Of a stretch of DNA of 64,000 nucleotides, positions 20,360 through 30,608 are shown one piece after another. Location of the stretch: assembly GCA_029721435.1 (NCBI GenBank), contig CM056581.1:73580712-73644711 (forward strand), in the 5' to 3' direction. Within the stretch, counting starts at the first letter, position 1, and every line of letters begins with the position of its first letter. The stretch comes from Gymnothorax reevesii (taxonomy: Eukaryota; Chordata; Actinopteri; Anguilliformes; Muraenidae). The notes below the pieces were generated by a model. The model searched no databases. It was not told the DNA's origin and saw nothing but the letters and a program-made list of their open reading frames with translations. A program made the position numbers and the translations under genes.

Positions 20360-20638
20360 TTAGGGCTCGCTGAAAGGACTTTCATTCAAAACCCTTTGTA
20401 AATCAGAGGCCGTTTGTAAGAACATTTGTAATCAGAGGGCTCTCTTAACAGTATGCTCTCCCATTAGGGCTCTCCCTAGGGCCCCCACATAGCCAGAAGT
20501 TGTGACCCTTCGCAGAGGCTTTCATAATCATAGGGCCCTCTGAAACCATTACCCCCAACTTCCTTGAACCCCTAGTTGGTAAACATTAGGGCTCCCTTAG
20601 GAGTATTCACGAGAGGCACTACAGCAGGGCCAGCCCAA
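20360..20638. other. hAT subterminal region, no gene
   Basis: A diffuse set of AGGGCTCTC/AGGGCCCTC phrases recurs and leads into the 32-bp minisatellite. No coding sequence is supported. Confidence 0.5.
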
Positions 20639-20820
20639 TGGCCCTCTGACTGCCGTCCCCTATAGCCCAGGGGCCCTCTGGCTGCCGTGCCCCATAGCCC
20701 AGGGGCCCTCGGATTGCCGTACCCCATAGCCCAGGGGCCCTCTGACTGCCATCCCCCATAGCCAAGGGGCCCTCTGATTGCTGTCCCCCGTGGCCCAGGG
20801 ACCCTCTGATTGCCGTCCCT
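20639..20820. repeat. 32-bp minisatellite near hAT terminus
   Basis: About five and a half units of a 32-bp repeat containing GGCCCTCTG and CCCATAGCCCAGG. The 32-bp period is not a multiple of three. The Gly-rich minus-strand translation is therefore a by-product of the repeat. Confidence 0.9.
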
Positions 20821-21029
20821 GTCCCCCCCACCCAATTCATATCACCCCTCTCTTTCGGTTCTCTGCAGATATGCCCTATAACAGCGTGAGTAGTCATAAG
20901 ATCCTAGAGAATAGAGGCCCTCTGACATCGCAATTGGCATCGGGATCTGCATCACTTTGGAACCCCCCCCCCCAGGCCCCTGGACCCTTGGGCGCCGGCC
21001 CCACTGGCCCGGTCCGTAATATGGCCCTG

Positions 21030-21137
21030 GAGTGATCACTTGTCCCAAGTGGCTCCAGTACCTCAACATTGCTAATTCTATCTGGGTCATTACAGAGCAC
21101 TAAGTCTAAAATTGCCTTCTCTCTTGTCGGTTTATTA
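21030..21137 (-). mobile_element. CR1 LINE (piece 2 of 3), endonuclease C-terminus
   Basis: Minus-strand coding reads NKPTREKAILDLVLCNDP and RISNVEVLEPLGTSDHS, the SDH motif of the CR1 endonuclease. It joins piece 1 on the left (after the hAT) and piece 3 on the right (after the IS630-like element) without missing sequence. Confidence 0.9.
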
Positions 21138-22715
21138 CAGTTTTTCACGATCGTTAACACACAAAAATCTAAACTTTGGCACAATTTGCACAACCTTAAC
21201 TTCACGTACCATTCGCTCGACCCGAATTGTCACTACTTCACACTCCCTTATGACTCCCCCAGACTCTGACTTTCCTTCTTTACCCTCTGACGCCAATTGC
21301 ACATCACCTTGTTGTCTAAACTCTACACACAATGTGCAGTTGTTGCACACACCTCTCATGTAAAAGCTGAGACCTGCAATACACTCTGCAGTCAATTGCA
21401 CATTAACTTGTTGTCAAAACACTACACACAGTGTTCTGTTGTTACACACACTTCTCATGTGACAAGTCAGTGGTATCAACCTACAACACACAAGTGTTCA
21501 AAACTCAACAAATTCAGGTCTGGTGAGCAATTAGCAATCAGGCCTGCAGCATATAAGTGCCTTGAGCCTCCTCTTCTGTGTTTGGTGAACAATGGAGAAC
21601 CTTGAAGAGAGCAACCAGAGAAGGAAAAGTCTAAGAGAGAGAGGAGGAGGATGAGAACAAGGAGAAGGAGAAAGAGGACAAGAAGGGGAGGAGAGAGGAG
21701 AAGGAGGGCATGGAGGAGGACAGATAAGAGGAGGAGGACATGGAGGAGGACAGAGAAGAGGAGGAGGAAGACAGAGAGGAGCAGAAGGAGCAGGAGAACA
21801 GAGAGGAGCTGGAGGAGGACAGAGAGGAGCAGGAGGAGGAGGACAGATTGGAGCAGGAGGACAGAGAGGAGCAGGAGGACAGATTGGAGCAGGAGGACAG
21901 AGAGGAGGAGGAGTAAGAAGAAGGAGAACCATTATATCTAATGAGATTCGGGCCACTGTGATAGACCATGTTCTGAACCATGGTTTGAGCATGAGGGAGG
22001 CTGGCTTGAGGGTCCAGCCCAATCTCAGCCGATTCACAGTTGGTGCCATCATAAGAACATTCAGGATGGAGAACAGGGACTAGTTTATACTTTACTATAA
22101 ATCTATTTGTCTTGTGTACTGTAAAACAATACAGCATTTGTGTACTATGTATTAGTGTACTGTATACATTGTGTATTGTATATACTGTGTACTGTAATAC
22201 AATACTGCATTTCAATATAATACAGTGTGCTCACAGTAGTTATATTTTGCAGGACCAAATGACAACCTCACAGCGGGGGGAAAAAGACGTGTTTTCACAC
22301 CAGAGCAGGAGACCCTACTTGTGAACATGGTACGTGAAAAGAATGCAATTACTCTAAGACAAATTAAACAGAAGATCCTTGCAGATAATGCAGCTTTTGT
22401 ACAATCCAGAATGTCAGCCTGTCTACACTGGACCTTGTCCTCAAGAGGAATTGATTAGCTATGAAACAGATCTACAGGGTCCCGTTCGAAAGAAACACAG
22501 ACCATGTGAAGGAGCTACAGCGCGACTTTAAGCTTGTAAGTCCCATACATTACAGTAAGCACTGACATACAGGTAATATAGCCTACCTGTGATGTACAGC
22601 AATATTTTTTTTTCCTTTTCTACAGTGTCTTTTGACCTCTCTGTCCATACAGTAACTGGCATTCTCTCTGTTTTTGTTTCAGTGAATCCAGGAGCTTGAT
22701 ACGGCGAATGAACTA

Positions 22716-24225
22716 TACTCAGCAACAAAAGTTTCTGTGACACCAATATTGTTAATTATTTTTCATAACGCAATTATGAAATTGTCATACATGGTGATAT
22801 CAGACTGAAACAGTACACGTAAACACAACATTGAAATGGAAATCATGAAAATGCGAGAAAATGACTTTGCACGTGAAAATGTGCGTAAATCATGCTTGTG
22901 GATGGCAATAAAAGAGGAGAATTTTTGGAATGTTCACATTGTGCCTGATGAACGACGGAAGCATCACTTATCGAAAACGCAGCCATTTCGGATCAGGAAC
23001 TCTACCCTCTAAATGCCAAGACTGTCTGAAAATGATCGGTGGAGGGCCATTGGGATGATTGAATCCGGAACCTCGCAGAGGGAAGTTGCTCATCGCCTGA
23101 ATGTCCACCGAAACATCATTTGGAACTTATGGCAGCGTCATCAGCAGACAAGACATGTCAGAGACCGTCCTCGCAGCGGCCGTCCACGAGTAACCACTCC
23201 CAGACAGGACAACTGGATTCGAACAACCCATCTCCGAAATCGATTCCAACCTGCAACCATAACTGCAAGAACGATACCTGGTTTGAGGCGACTGTCTGCA
23301 CAGACAATCCGTCGCCGTCTTTGTCATTTTGGCATTGTCCCACGTCGGCCAGCAAGACGTCCAATACTCACAGTACAACACCGACGACTGCGTCTACAGT
23401 GGGCACAACAACATCGACGGTGGATCCAACGTCAGTGGGATCTTGTACTCTTCACTGATGAATCAAGATTCATGCTTAACCGATGTGATGGTCGTTAACG
23501 TGTATACCGTTGACGTGGAGAACGTTATGCCAACAACTGTGTTCAGGAATTTGATCGTTTTGGAGGTGGTAGTGTCATGATTTGGGGAGGGATCACGGCT
23601 AGAAACAGAACAGATTTGCTTGTTATTGATGGAAATCTGACAGGTCAAAGATATCGCGATGAAGTGCTACGGCCATTGGTGGTACCGTTTTTGATGCAAC
23701 ATGGTCCCGGAATAACGCTGCAACATGATAACGCCAGACCACACGTTGCAAGGATTGTACAGCAGTATCTGATGCAACAACATGTCAATGTCCTGCCATG
23801 GCCAGCCAGATCCCCAGACATGTCCCCAATCGAGCATCTTTGGGACGAGATGTATCGACGTTTGCGGCGGTTGGATAACCCGCCAGCTACACTCCAGGAA
23901 TTGCGACAACGTCTACGTCAGATTTGGAATGACATCCCACAGCAATTTCTGGCACATCTGATTCGGTCCATGCGCCGGAGATGCGTTGCTTGCATCATGG
24001 CACGAGGAAGTCACACCCGGTATTGAAGTGTGAAGGTCACAATTGGTTAGACGTCAGACAAGTGCTTCATGACGCATGAAAATGACATTTTTCGTTTTGA
24101 GTGACGTTGGCACTGAAAAGTCAGTGTTTCTCCTGTTAAATAAACATATTGATTGCATTGAGATCTTTGTGTGTCATTTATAACATACACATAAATGGTG
24201 TCACAGAAACTTTTGTTGCTGAGTA
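22716..24225 (+). mobile_element. Tc1-like transposon, copy B
   Basis: It has the same TACTCAGCAACAAAAG termini and TA flanks as copy A, but lies on the plus strand inside exon 3 of the IS630-like transposase. Length is 1,510 bp. Sequence identity to copy A is very high across coding and non-coding parts. Confidence 0.93.
23013..24026 (+). pseudogene. Tc1 DD34E transposase with two nonsense mutations
   Basis: Same length and start as the intact copy A protein. Two substitutions create stops: TAA at 23496-23498, where copy A has TTA (Leu), and TGA at about 23508-23510, where copy A has CGA (Arg), a CpG-to-TpG change. No indel shifts the frame. Everything after 23577 reads on with the second Asp (QHDNARPH) and Glu (SPIEHLWDE) intact, so the gene died by point mutation very recently. 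Confidence 0.93.
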
Positions 24226-25320
24226 TATATAAATATATTTTCATGGATGAGGCTGGGTTTAATCTGGTCAAGAGAAGGTGCAGGGGAAGAAATATCATAG
24301 GCCAGCGGGCCATTGTTGGGGTCCCCGGCCAACGTGGTGGGAACATAACCATGTGTGCGGCAATAAATCACCATGGTGTCCTGCACCGCCATGTACATCT
24401 TGGTGCCTATAACACAGACTTGCTGCTGGCCTTCCTTGATGACCTCCATGAACAACTTGTTCCACCAGATCACACTGATGATCCACAAAGAATTAAATAT
24501 TTTGTCATCTGGGACAATGTGAGTTTCCACCAGGCTCTGCTTGTACGTCAGTGGTTCCAGGCCCACCCACATTTTACGGTGTAATTCCTCCCGCCGTACT
24601 CTCCATTTCTCAACCCCATAGAGGAGTTCTTCTCTGCTTGGAGGTGGAAGGTGTATGAGCGAAACCCCCAGACCCAGGTCCCACTCATCCAGGCCACGAA
24701 AGAAGCTGTGGTGACGTCAGCCTCGAGTCCATTCAGGGATTCATGCGCCACTCAAGGCGATTCTTCCAGAGATGTCTAGATAGGGAGAACATCGCCTGTG
24801 ATGTGGACGAGGCCGTCTGGCCTGACAGAAACCAAAGACATGATGATGCTTGATCATGATGATTCCTCAATCATGTACAATAAGACATTTTTGGCTGCAT
24901 ATTAGTGTGCTGTTTTAAGTTTTTTTCATGAAAAATGTAGGCTACACCGAGTCATTTTTACAAAAGGAGAAATATCTTATTTTCCAGAGTCATTGTCATT
25001 CATATGGTGTGTTCCATTTTACAATTGTGTTTTCAATTTTGCACTACAATGTGCGGTAAATACTTGGTAGTGTGCAGCAAAAGCTTAGTTGTGTGTGCTC
25101 AATGAATGGTATGTGTCATTGGAAAATACGACTGTGTGAAGCAAATGAAAACATGAGTTCCATTTTGTGAACACAATGTAGAGATTTGATGGCAAGAGTC
25201 TTCTTGCAAAGGGAGTGTCAGGTTTAGTCTTTGGTGTGTGCAGTTTTCAGTTTTGTGTGTGCAGAATTGAGAAAGCCGTTATTGTATTGAGAAACGTGTG
25301 TTGACAATCGCGAAAAACTG

Positions 25321-25648
25321 TAACATACTGCACCAAGAAATGATCATTTATAACATCTAGAAATTATTCCTCCCCCCTACCCTGTCCTTTCACCATTTCC
25401 CACTTGATTCCAGGATAATTGAAGTCTCGCATCATAATAGTCCCTCCACCTCTACAAGCTTGCGTCATTCTCCTTAAAAGCATTTCATTGACTGTACTGT
25501 CCAAAGCTGGTGGTCTATAGCATACTCCTATGTTTAAACCTGTCTCGTGTTTGCCAATGAGCCTGACCCAGATATCTTCACAGGGCAAGGAATGTTCAAT
25601 TTTGGGAATTTCCTGTACATTAATGTTTTCGTTCACATGGAGTGCCTC
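25321..25648 (-). mobile_element. CR1 LINE (piece 3 of 3), endonuclease
   Basis: Minus-strand coding includes VNENINVQEIPKIEHSL, LNIGVCYRPPALDST and DFNYPGIKWEMV, the middle of the CR1 endonuclease. At 25648 it stops abruptly against an LTR fragment, so the 5' part of this CR1 (endonuclease start and ORF1) is missing here. Confidence 0.9.
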
Positions 25649-25898
25649 ACAAGTCATGAAAGAAGTGACAGGTCTGGTCAAATGTATCCTTCCCCTTGCT
25701 ATTTCTCCTAGTACTCCACTCCCTTAATTTTCCTCCTTATATACTCTTTTGCAGACCCCTCCCACATTTAGACCTCTTTTTTTTAATTCTCTGGGACTTG
25801 TCCCAGACACGTCCAAGACATGCCCAAACCTAGCTCCAGCCTGGGCTTAACATAAGAAAGGTCAATACTGCCATCTAGTGGCTTCTATTCGCATTATA
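25649..25898. mobile_element. LTR family 1, 5'-truncated copy 2
   Basis: It starts in mid-LTR (TCATGAAAGAAGTGACAGG) and ends CATTATA instead of CATTACA. It contains the shared stretch CTGGTCAAATGTATCCTTC and the conserved TACTGCCATCTAGTGGCTTC near the end. No target duplication can be assigned. Confidence 0.8.
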
Positions 25899-26130
25899 AA
25901 ACACAGTAACGTCTTTTTTAAGGTCATGGGATGCACCTTACCATTAGGGTGTTTAAGAAATAAGCAGCAGCACATTGCATCAGTCAGGGTTAAAAGAATT
26001 GTTGCTGGCTGAATTACATTCATCACCACAATAATGATTCAATCATAGACTCTCAAGTATATGCTGATATGAATCCTATTGGCAAATGTTTTTGGCCAAG
26101 CCACGCATTTTAAATATTTGCTACCATTTT
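25899..26130. other. No feature seen
   Basis: Short unassigned AT-rich spacer between the LTR fragment and the 146-bp array element. Confidence 0.5.
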
Positions 26131-27539
26131 TACCCCTTGGCCGACTCCGACCCGGAGTGGTATTTTCGTCACCTGCGGGTCTGTCTGTCGTCCGTCGTCC
26201 GTCCATGATATTGTCTGGGCCAGCACTCGGCAACTAATGATTGCAGCTTCACCAAATTTGGTATGGTAACTCACTATAACCCATAGATGTGCAACTTCAG
26301 GATTTTCGCTGGATTTGACCTTTGACCTTAGCGCTGTGACCTTGAGCCTGGAAATCTTGTCCGGGTCAGTACTGGGCAACTAATTATTGCAGCTTCACAA
26401 AATTTGGTATAGTAACTGAATATGACCCATCAATGTGCAACGTTAGGTTTTTTGCTGGATTTCACTGTTGACCTTAGCGCTGTGACCTTGACCCTAGAAA
26501 TCTTGTCCGGGCGATATTTTCCGGGCCAGTACTCAACAACTAAGGATCGCAACTTCACTAAATTTGGTAAGGTAACTTACTATGACCCATAGATCTGCAT
26601 CGTCAGGTTTTTTGCTGGATTTGACCTTTGACCTTAGCTCTGTGACCTTGACTCTGGAAATATTGTCCGGGTCAGTACTCGGCAACTAATTATTGCAGCT
26701 TCACCAAATTTGGTATGGTAACTGATTATGACCCATTGATGTGCATCATTGGGGTTTTTGCTGGATTTGACCTTTGACCTTAGCTCTGTGACCTTGACTC
26801 TGGAAATATTGTCCGGGTCAGTACTCGGCAACTAATTCTTGCAACTTCACAAAATTTGGTATGTAAACTCATTATGACCCATAGATGGGCATCTTCAGGT
26901 TTCTTGCTGGATTTGACCTTTGACCTTAGCTCTGTGACCTTGACCCTGGAAATCTTATCTGGGTCAGTACTCAGCAACTAATTCTCGCAGCTTCACCAAT
27001 TTTGTATGGTAACTCACTATGACTCATAGATGTGCAATGCCAGGTTTCTTGCTGGATTTGACCTTTGACCTTAGCTCTGTGACCTTGACTCTGGAAATAT
27101 TGTCCGGGTCAGTACTCGGCAACTAATTATTGCAGCTTCACCAAATTTGGTATGTAAACTCATTATGACCCATAGATGTGCATCTTCAGGTTTCTTGCTG
27201 GATTTGACCTTTGACCTTAGCTCTGTGACCTTGACCCTGGAAATCTTATCTGGGTCAGTACTCAGCAACTAATTCTCGCAGCTTCACCAATTTTGTATGG
27301 TAACTCACTATGACTCATAGATGTGCAATGCCAGGTTTCTTGCTGGATTTGACCTTTGACCTTAGCTCTGTGGCCATGACCCTGGAAATCATGACCGGGT
27401 CAGTACTCCGCAATTTATTATTGCAGCTTCACCAAATTTGGTGTGGCAAGTCACTGTGACACATATGTGCATTGTCACTTTTTTTGCTGGATTTGACCTT
27501 TGACATTGAGGCAGGAAATCGTGTCCGGGCCAAGGGGTA
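26131..27539. mobile_element. Inverted-repeat-bounded 146-bp tandem array element
   Basis: The left end TACCCCTTGGCC (26131) and right end GGCCAAGGGGTA (ending 27539) are exact 12-bp inverted repeats. Inside the left end lies a GTCTGTC/GTCCGTC microsatellite (26175-26205), then about ten units of roughly 146 bp. The repeated landmark CAGTACTCGGCAACT occurs near 26219, 26364, 26524, 26671, 26818, 26963, 27109, 27255, 27401 and, altered, 27529. Each unit has a TTTGACCTTTGACCTTAG block. There is no coding. A microsatellite plus core tandem repeats between short terminal repeats recalls non-autonomous Helentron-type elements of invertebrates; that link is inference. Confidence 0.75.
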
Positions 27540-28329
27540 TTCAGCAACACGTTATGTTTGTATCAACTTGTGGCCATTACCAGTCTTATGAAAGTCAATG
27601 ACCACCCCCCTCTTTTGAACATTGTGTTCTTTTGTTTTCTTCTTGGCACTGAATGACAAAGGAGTTCCATTCGAATAGATGTAAAGGATAATCGATAAGG
27701 CCTTAGGAAAGACAATTGTGGTGCGAAGAGAATCTGACTGCACTAACACAAGGCAACGTTATCGTGCGTCCCTTGTGTTGTTTCTTTCGTGAATGGACAG
27801 ATGGATGGTGGGTCAGTATATATATTGCTTCTTCAAGGCATTATACTAACATGCTTAAGGAAATATGTACTGGAGTACTGAAGCACCTTTCTTTAGTATT
27901 TAGATGATTAGAACAGCATTTATCGTGGCTGCGACATAAATACTGTCTAGGAAGTTAGGAACTTTTCAAAGTAAACCACAGCCATAGATTCTTCCATGCG
28001 TTTTTCTTCTTTTTTATATGATAGTGAATCAGAAAGTAAGGGACTGTCACATATGCTGAACATAAATAAGTCATGATTAACTTCTGGTTTAGATTTGGTC
28101 GATTTCAATTACAATAATTTTTTGGGGTGCCAACAATTGTGAAACTGCAATTTGGGAGAAATTGATTTTTAATTAAATAAGTAAATATTTTAGGCGGTTT
28201 CCATTGAAACATTAATAAAGTACAGTATTTGTCGCGTTGGCATTTTGAGTTTTCTCTTCAATGTTATTTTTTATCATAATTTTAGAGCATCTCCTGGCAG
28301 GGGTGCAAATAATTCTTGAGCTGATGGTA
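27540..28329. other. No gene seen
   Basis: AT-rich unassigned sequence without supported ORFs or inverted repeats. Confidence 0.5.
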
Positions 28330-29838
28330 TACTCAGTCCATATGAAAACGCACCACTCACGAAATCTGTAATAGCTGCACGGATTGATATGTGAAGTATA
28401 TACGTATGATGCATTTGAGATAATGAATGATTTAAGAAGACATGTAAACATCATTCAATTTCATTCACGATAATGTTAATGCGCGAGAGAGGTTTAACTG
28501 GTGTAGGGGTCAAACAGGAAAGTCAATAACGGGTGTGACCGCCATTTGCATTGACACGTGGTGCATCGTCGTTGCATGGAGTTGATCAGTCTCTGGATAG
28601 TGTTCTGAGGGATAGCATTCCACTTTTGAACAAGGGCAACCTCAAGTTCTCAGATGTTGTCCATCTGGCGTCGACGTGAAAGACGTCGTCCAATTTCATC
28701 CCATAAGAGCTCGATAGGGGAGAGGTCGGGTGACAGAGCTGCCCACTGAAACACGGGGATGTTCTGCTGTGCAAGGTACTGCATGGACACCCTTGCAGTG
28801 TGTGCCCTAGTGTTGTCCTGTTGGAACGTGTGGACATCATGGTGTTGGTTGAAGAACGGCACAACATGGTTCTGCAGCACCTGGTCCCGATAGTAAATGC
28901 CGTTCACCCTTCCTCTGCAGATATGGAGAGAGGTTCTGTGACGGTAGCTTATTCCACCTTACACCATAACGCTGCCACCACCCCAACGGTCCGTTTGAAC
29001 GACACAATCGGTGTTATAACGTTCACCACGTCTCCGCCAAACACGTATACGGCCATCTGCGTTCCTTGAGTGAAATCGTGACTCGTCAGAAAAGATGACA
29101 CCATGCCATTGTCGTAGTCGCCAATTCTGGTGCCTGTTTGCCCACTGTCGACGCTGGTTTCGGTGACGATACATCAATATGGGGCCGAAATAAGAACGTC
29201 GTGCACGCAGGCCTGCAGCTCGCAGACGGTTCCGTACGTTGTTGAGGTGAATGAATCCACGTCTTCCTTGGACTTGAGCAGCCATTCTTGTCGCTGGTAG
29301 TGTTAGGTCTCGGACAGGATTCCGTGCGATCTTACGGTCCTGACGTGCCGTTGTCACACGTTGTTGACCCGGTCGAGGATGGTCCCGAGTGCTCCCCGTT
29401 TGCAGAAACCTTTGATGGAGACTTGCGATCGTTGTGTGTGCGCAGTGTAGTCGTCTGGCAATTTCCCTGGTGCTGGCGCCAATTTGAAGCATGCCTATGG
29501 CACGTTCCCGCTCAGGGGCTGTAAGTCGCGGCATGGTGTCGACGTTTCACCAGTGTCAGTGAAGAAGTGAAATTTTATTCGGATTCACATGCTTTTAAAG
29601 GGAATGTGTGCACAAATTCAGAGTGAAATTCATTTTTCCCGTGGTGTGCGTGCAAGATGTTGCATTTTTGCAAAAAATTGCCTAGCGTTACAGTTAACTT
29701 GAAATTGTCACATTTCTTGCAAGTGGCATGTCGGGTGACGTCACTGTAGTGTTGTTGTTGTATAAAAATTATATTGAAGTTCATTTGAACTTAAATATTG
29801 ACTTTTTTCAAGTTGTGCGTTTTCATTTGTACTCAGTA
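28330..29838 (-). mobile_element. Tc1-like transposon, second family (copy C)
   Basis: The inverted ends are TACTCAGTCCATATGAAAAC (28330) and, inverted, TACTGAGTACAAATGAAAAC (ending 29838), extending to CGCAC. TA flanks both sides. Length about 1.5 kb with one transposase. The termini and protein are related to, but distinct from, those of copies A and B. Confidence 0.85.
28494..29534 (-). pseudogene. Tc1 DD34E transposase with two in-frame stops
   Basis: ATG at 29534 starts MPRLTAPERERAIGMLQIGA. The frame runs unshifted for 346 codons to TAA at 28494. Visible parts: helix-turn-helix EIARRLHCAHTTIASLHQRF, catalytic FSDESRFHSRNADGR (D), TFQQDNTRAH (D) and DLSPIELLWDEIGRRL (E). A TAA replaces the expected Trp after GGGSVMV near 28957, and a TGA lies at about 28647-28649 after MDNI. 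The protein is otherwise complete. Confidence 0.88.
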
Positions 29839-29840
29839 TA

Positions 29841-30608
29841 TATCCTTTCATAAAACTTCACCATGTATAGTATAAAAGAAAACGTGCACCATCGTTTTAC
29901 ATACTTATGCTTAAATTTAAAAGAGCATCCTGAATCACAAATTCAAATAATTCCAGACTAATCTGACATAGAGAGAATTTTATTATCGCTTTGAAACGGT
30001 CATCAAAAATCCTCCACGCCAGGAAAGGTGATCAAAAGACAATCTTCACTTAAATAGCACACTGGAGGGACACAGCTGTCTTATCTCAGAATTTGTTTCT
30101 TTAGTGATCATTTGGAATCCCTGAAGCATGCGACTTTCTGACCTCACCTAAATAAACATGCACTCACAAACATGATTCTGACCATGACCCATTTAGTGAA
30201 AACCCATCACACATTTACAGAGAGCCATTTCCGGGCACTGGAACATTTTGAGAGAGTTATGCCAGACATTCTGTCCATGTAAATGTGTTACTCTATATTC
30301 TATATAATTGGTTTTGTCAATTTTTTAAAGCAGTTATCTGCCATTTCGGCATTGATACCATATTTACTGTATGTGTCAGAAGCAGTAAGACTAGGGGGTT
30401 AATGTGAAAATGCAAATTTCTTAGTATCTTTCTATTAATATTTGCTAAGTATGAAGAAACTACAATTCCAAAATGTACAATATGTACAAAACTAAAAACA
30501 GAATCCACAACTTTTTCCAAACATTTTCTCAAACATTTTGCCCATTATTGACAGAGAACATTGATTCTCTGCATTTTTAAATACTCCTCTTGGTTGCCTG
30601 ACTGTTTT
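29841..30608. other. No gene seen
   Basis: AT-rich unassigned sequence; no motif or repeat structure recognised. Confidence 0.5.

Larger units (their letters stand above)
11386..21029 (-). mobile_element. hAT transposon (ZMYM-type), nested with younger insertions
   Basis: The ends are CAGGGCCAGATTATGGGG at 11386 and, inverted, CAGGGCCATATTACGG ending at 21029. CAGGG is a common hAT terminus. The flanking 8-bp duplications GAGTTATC/GAGTGATC differ at one base and sit inside CR1. The transposase lies on the minus strand (11466-16864). Within the element I place a Tc1 copy, a CR1/Rex-like LINE with a SINE in it, an ISL2EU-like fragment, and a Harbinger MITE containing a hAT MITE and a solo LTR. 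Removing these leaves roughly 5 kb. Confidence 0.85.
21592..24853 (+). pseudogene. IS630-like transposase of fish type (introns, nonsense mutations, Tc1 insertion)
   Basis: ATG at 21592 starts MENLEESNQRRKSLRERGGG, then a TGA. The frame continues as a Gly-rich repeat (GAGGQR/GAGGQI units) and a helix-turn-helix: ISNEIRATVIDHVLNHG, MREAGLRVQPNLSRFTV. A probable intron ends at TTTTGCAG about 22252. Exon 2 holds FTPEQETLLVNMV and YRVPFERNTDHVKELQRDF, with GTAAGT donor at 22537. Exon 3 starts after TTTCAG at 22681 and is split by Tc1. The catalytic part reads FMDEAGFNL (D), FVIWDNVSFH (D), then a TAA, then LPPYSPFLNPIEEFFSAWRW (E), 35 residues from the second D. The C-terminus is CDVDEAVWPDRNQRHDDA, TGA 24851-24853. 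At least one frameshift lies near 24715. Confidence 0.85.
21138..25320 (+). mobile_element. IS630/Tc1/mariner-type transposon with intron-containing transposase
   Basis: Inverted termini: CAGTTTTTCACGATCG at 21138 and, inverted, CAGTTTTTCGCGATTG ending at 25320, both continuing to AACACAC. TA flanks both ends (21136-21137 and 25321-25322). Removing the Tc1 copy at 22716-24225 leaves about 2.67 kb. Transcription is to the right. The target is the endonuclease of the CR1 LINE. Confidence 0.85.

Noticed and set aside
20572..20897. Two Gly-rich minus-strand open frames
   Set aside because: They are produced by the 32-bp minisatellite, whose period is not a multiple of three.
21651..21941. Arg-rich open frame
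   Set aside because: It is a frame shadow of purine-rich GGA repeats. The correct frame (through 21925) encodes the Gly-rich region and helix-turn-helix of the IS630-like transposase.
26131..27539. CRISPR-like or protein-coding repeat array
   Set aside because: The repeats are 146 bp and contiguous without unique spacers, and the 65-codon frames recur only because the unit repeats. The context is vertebrate.
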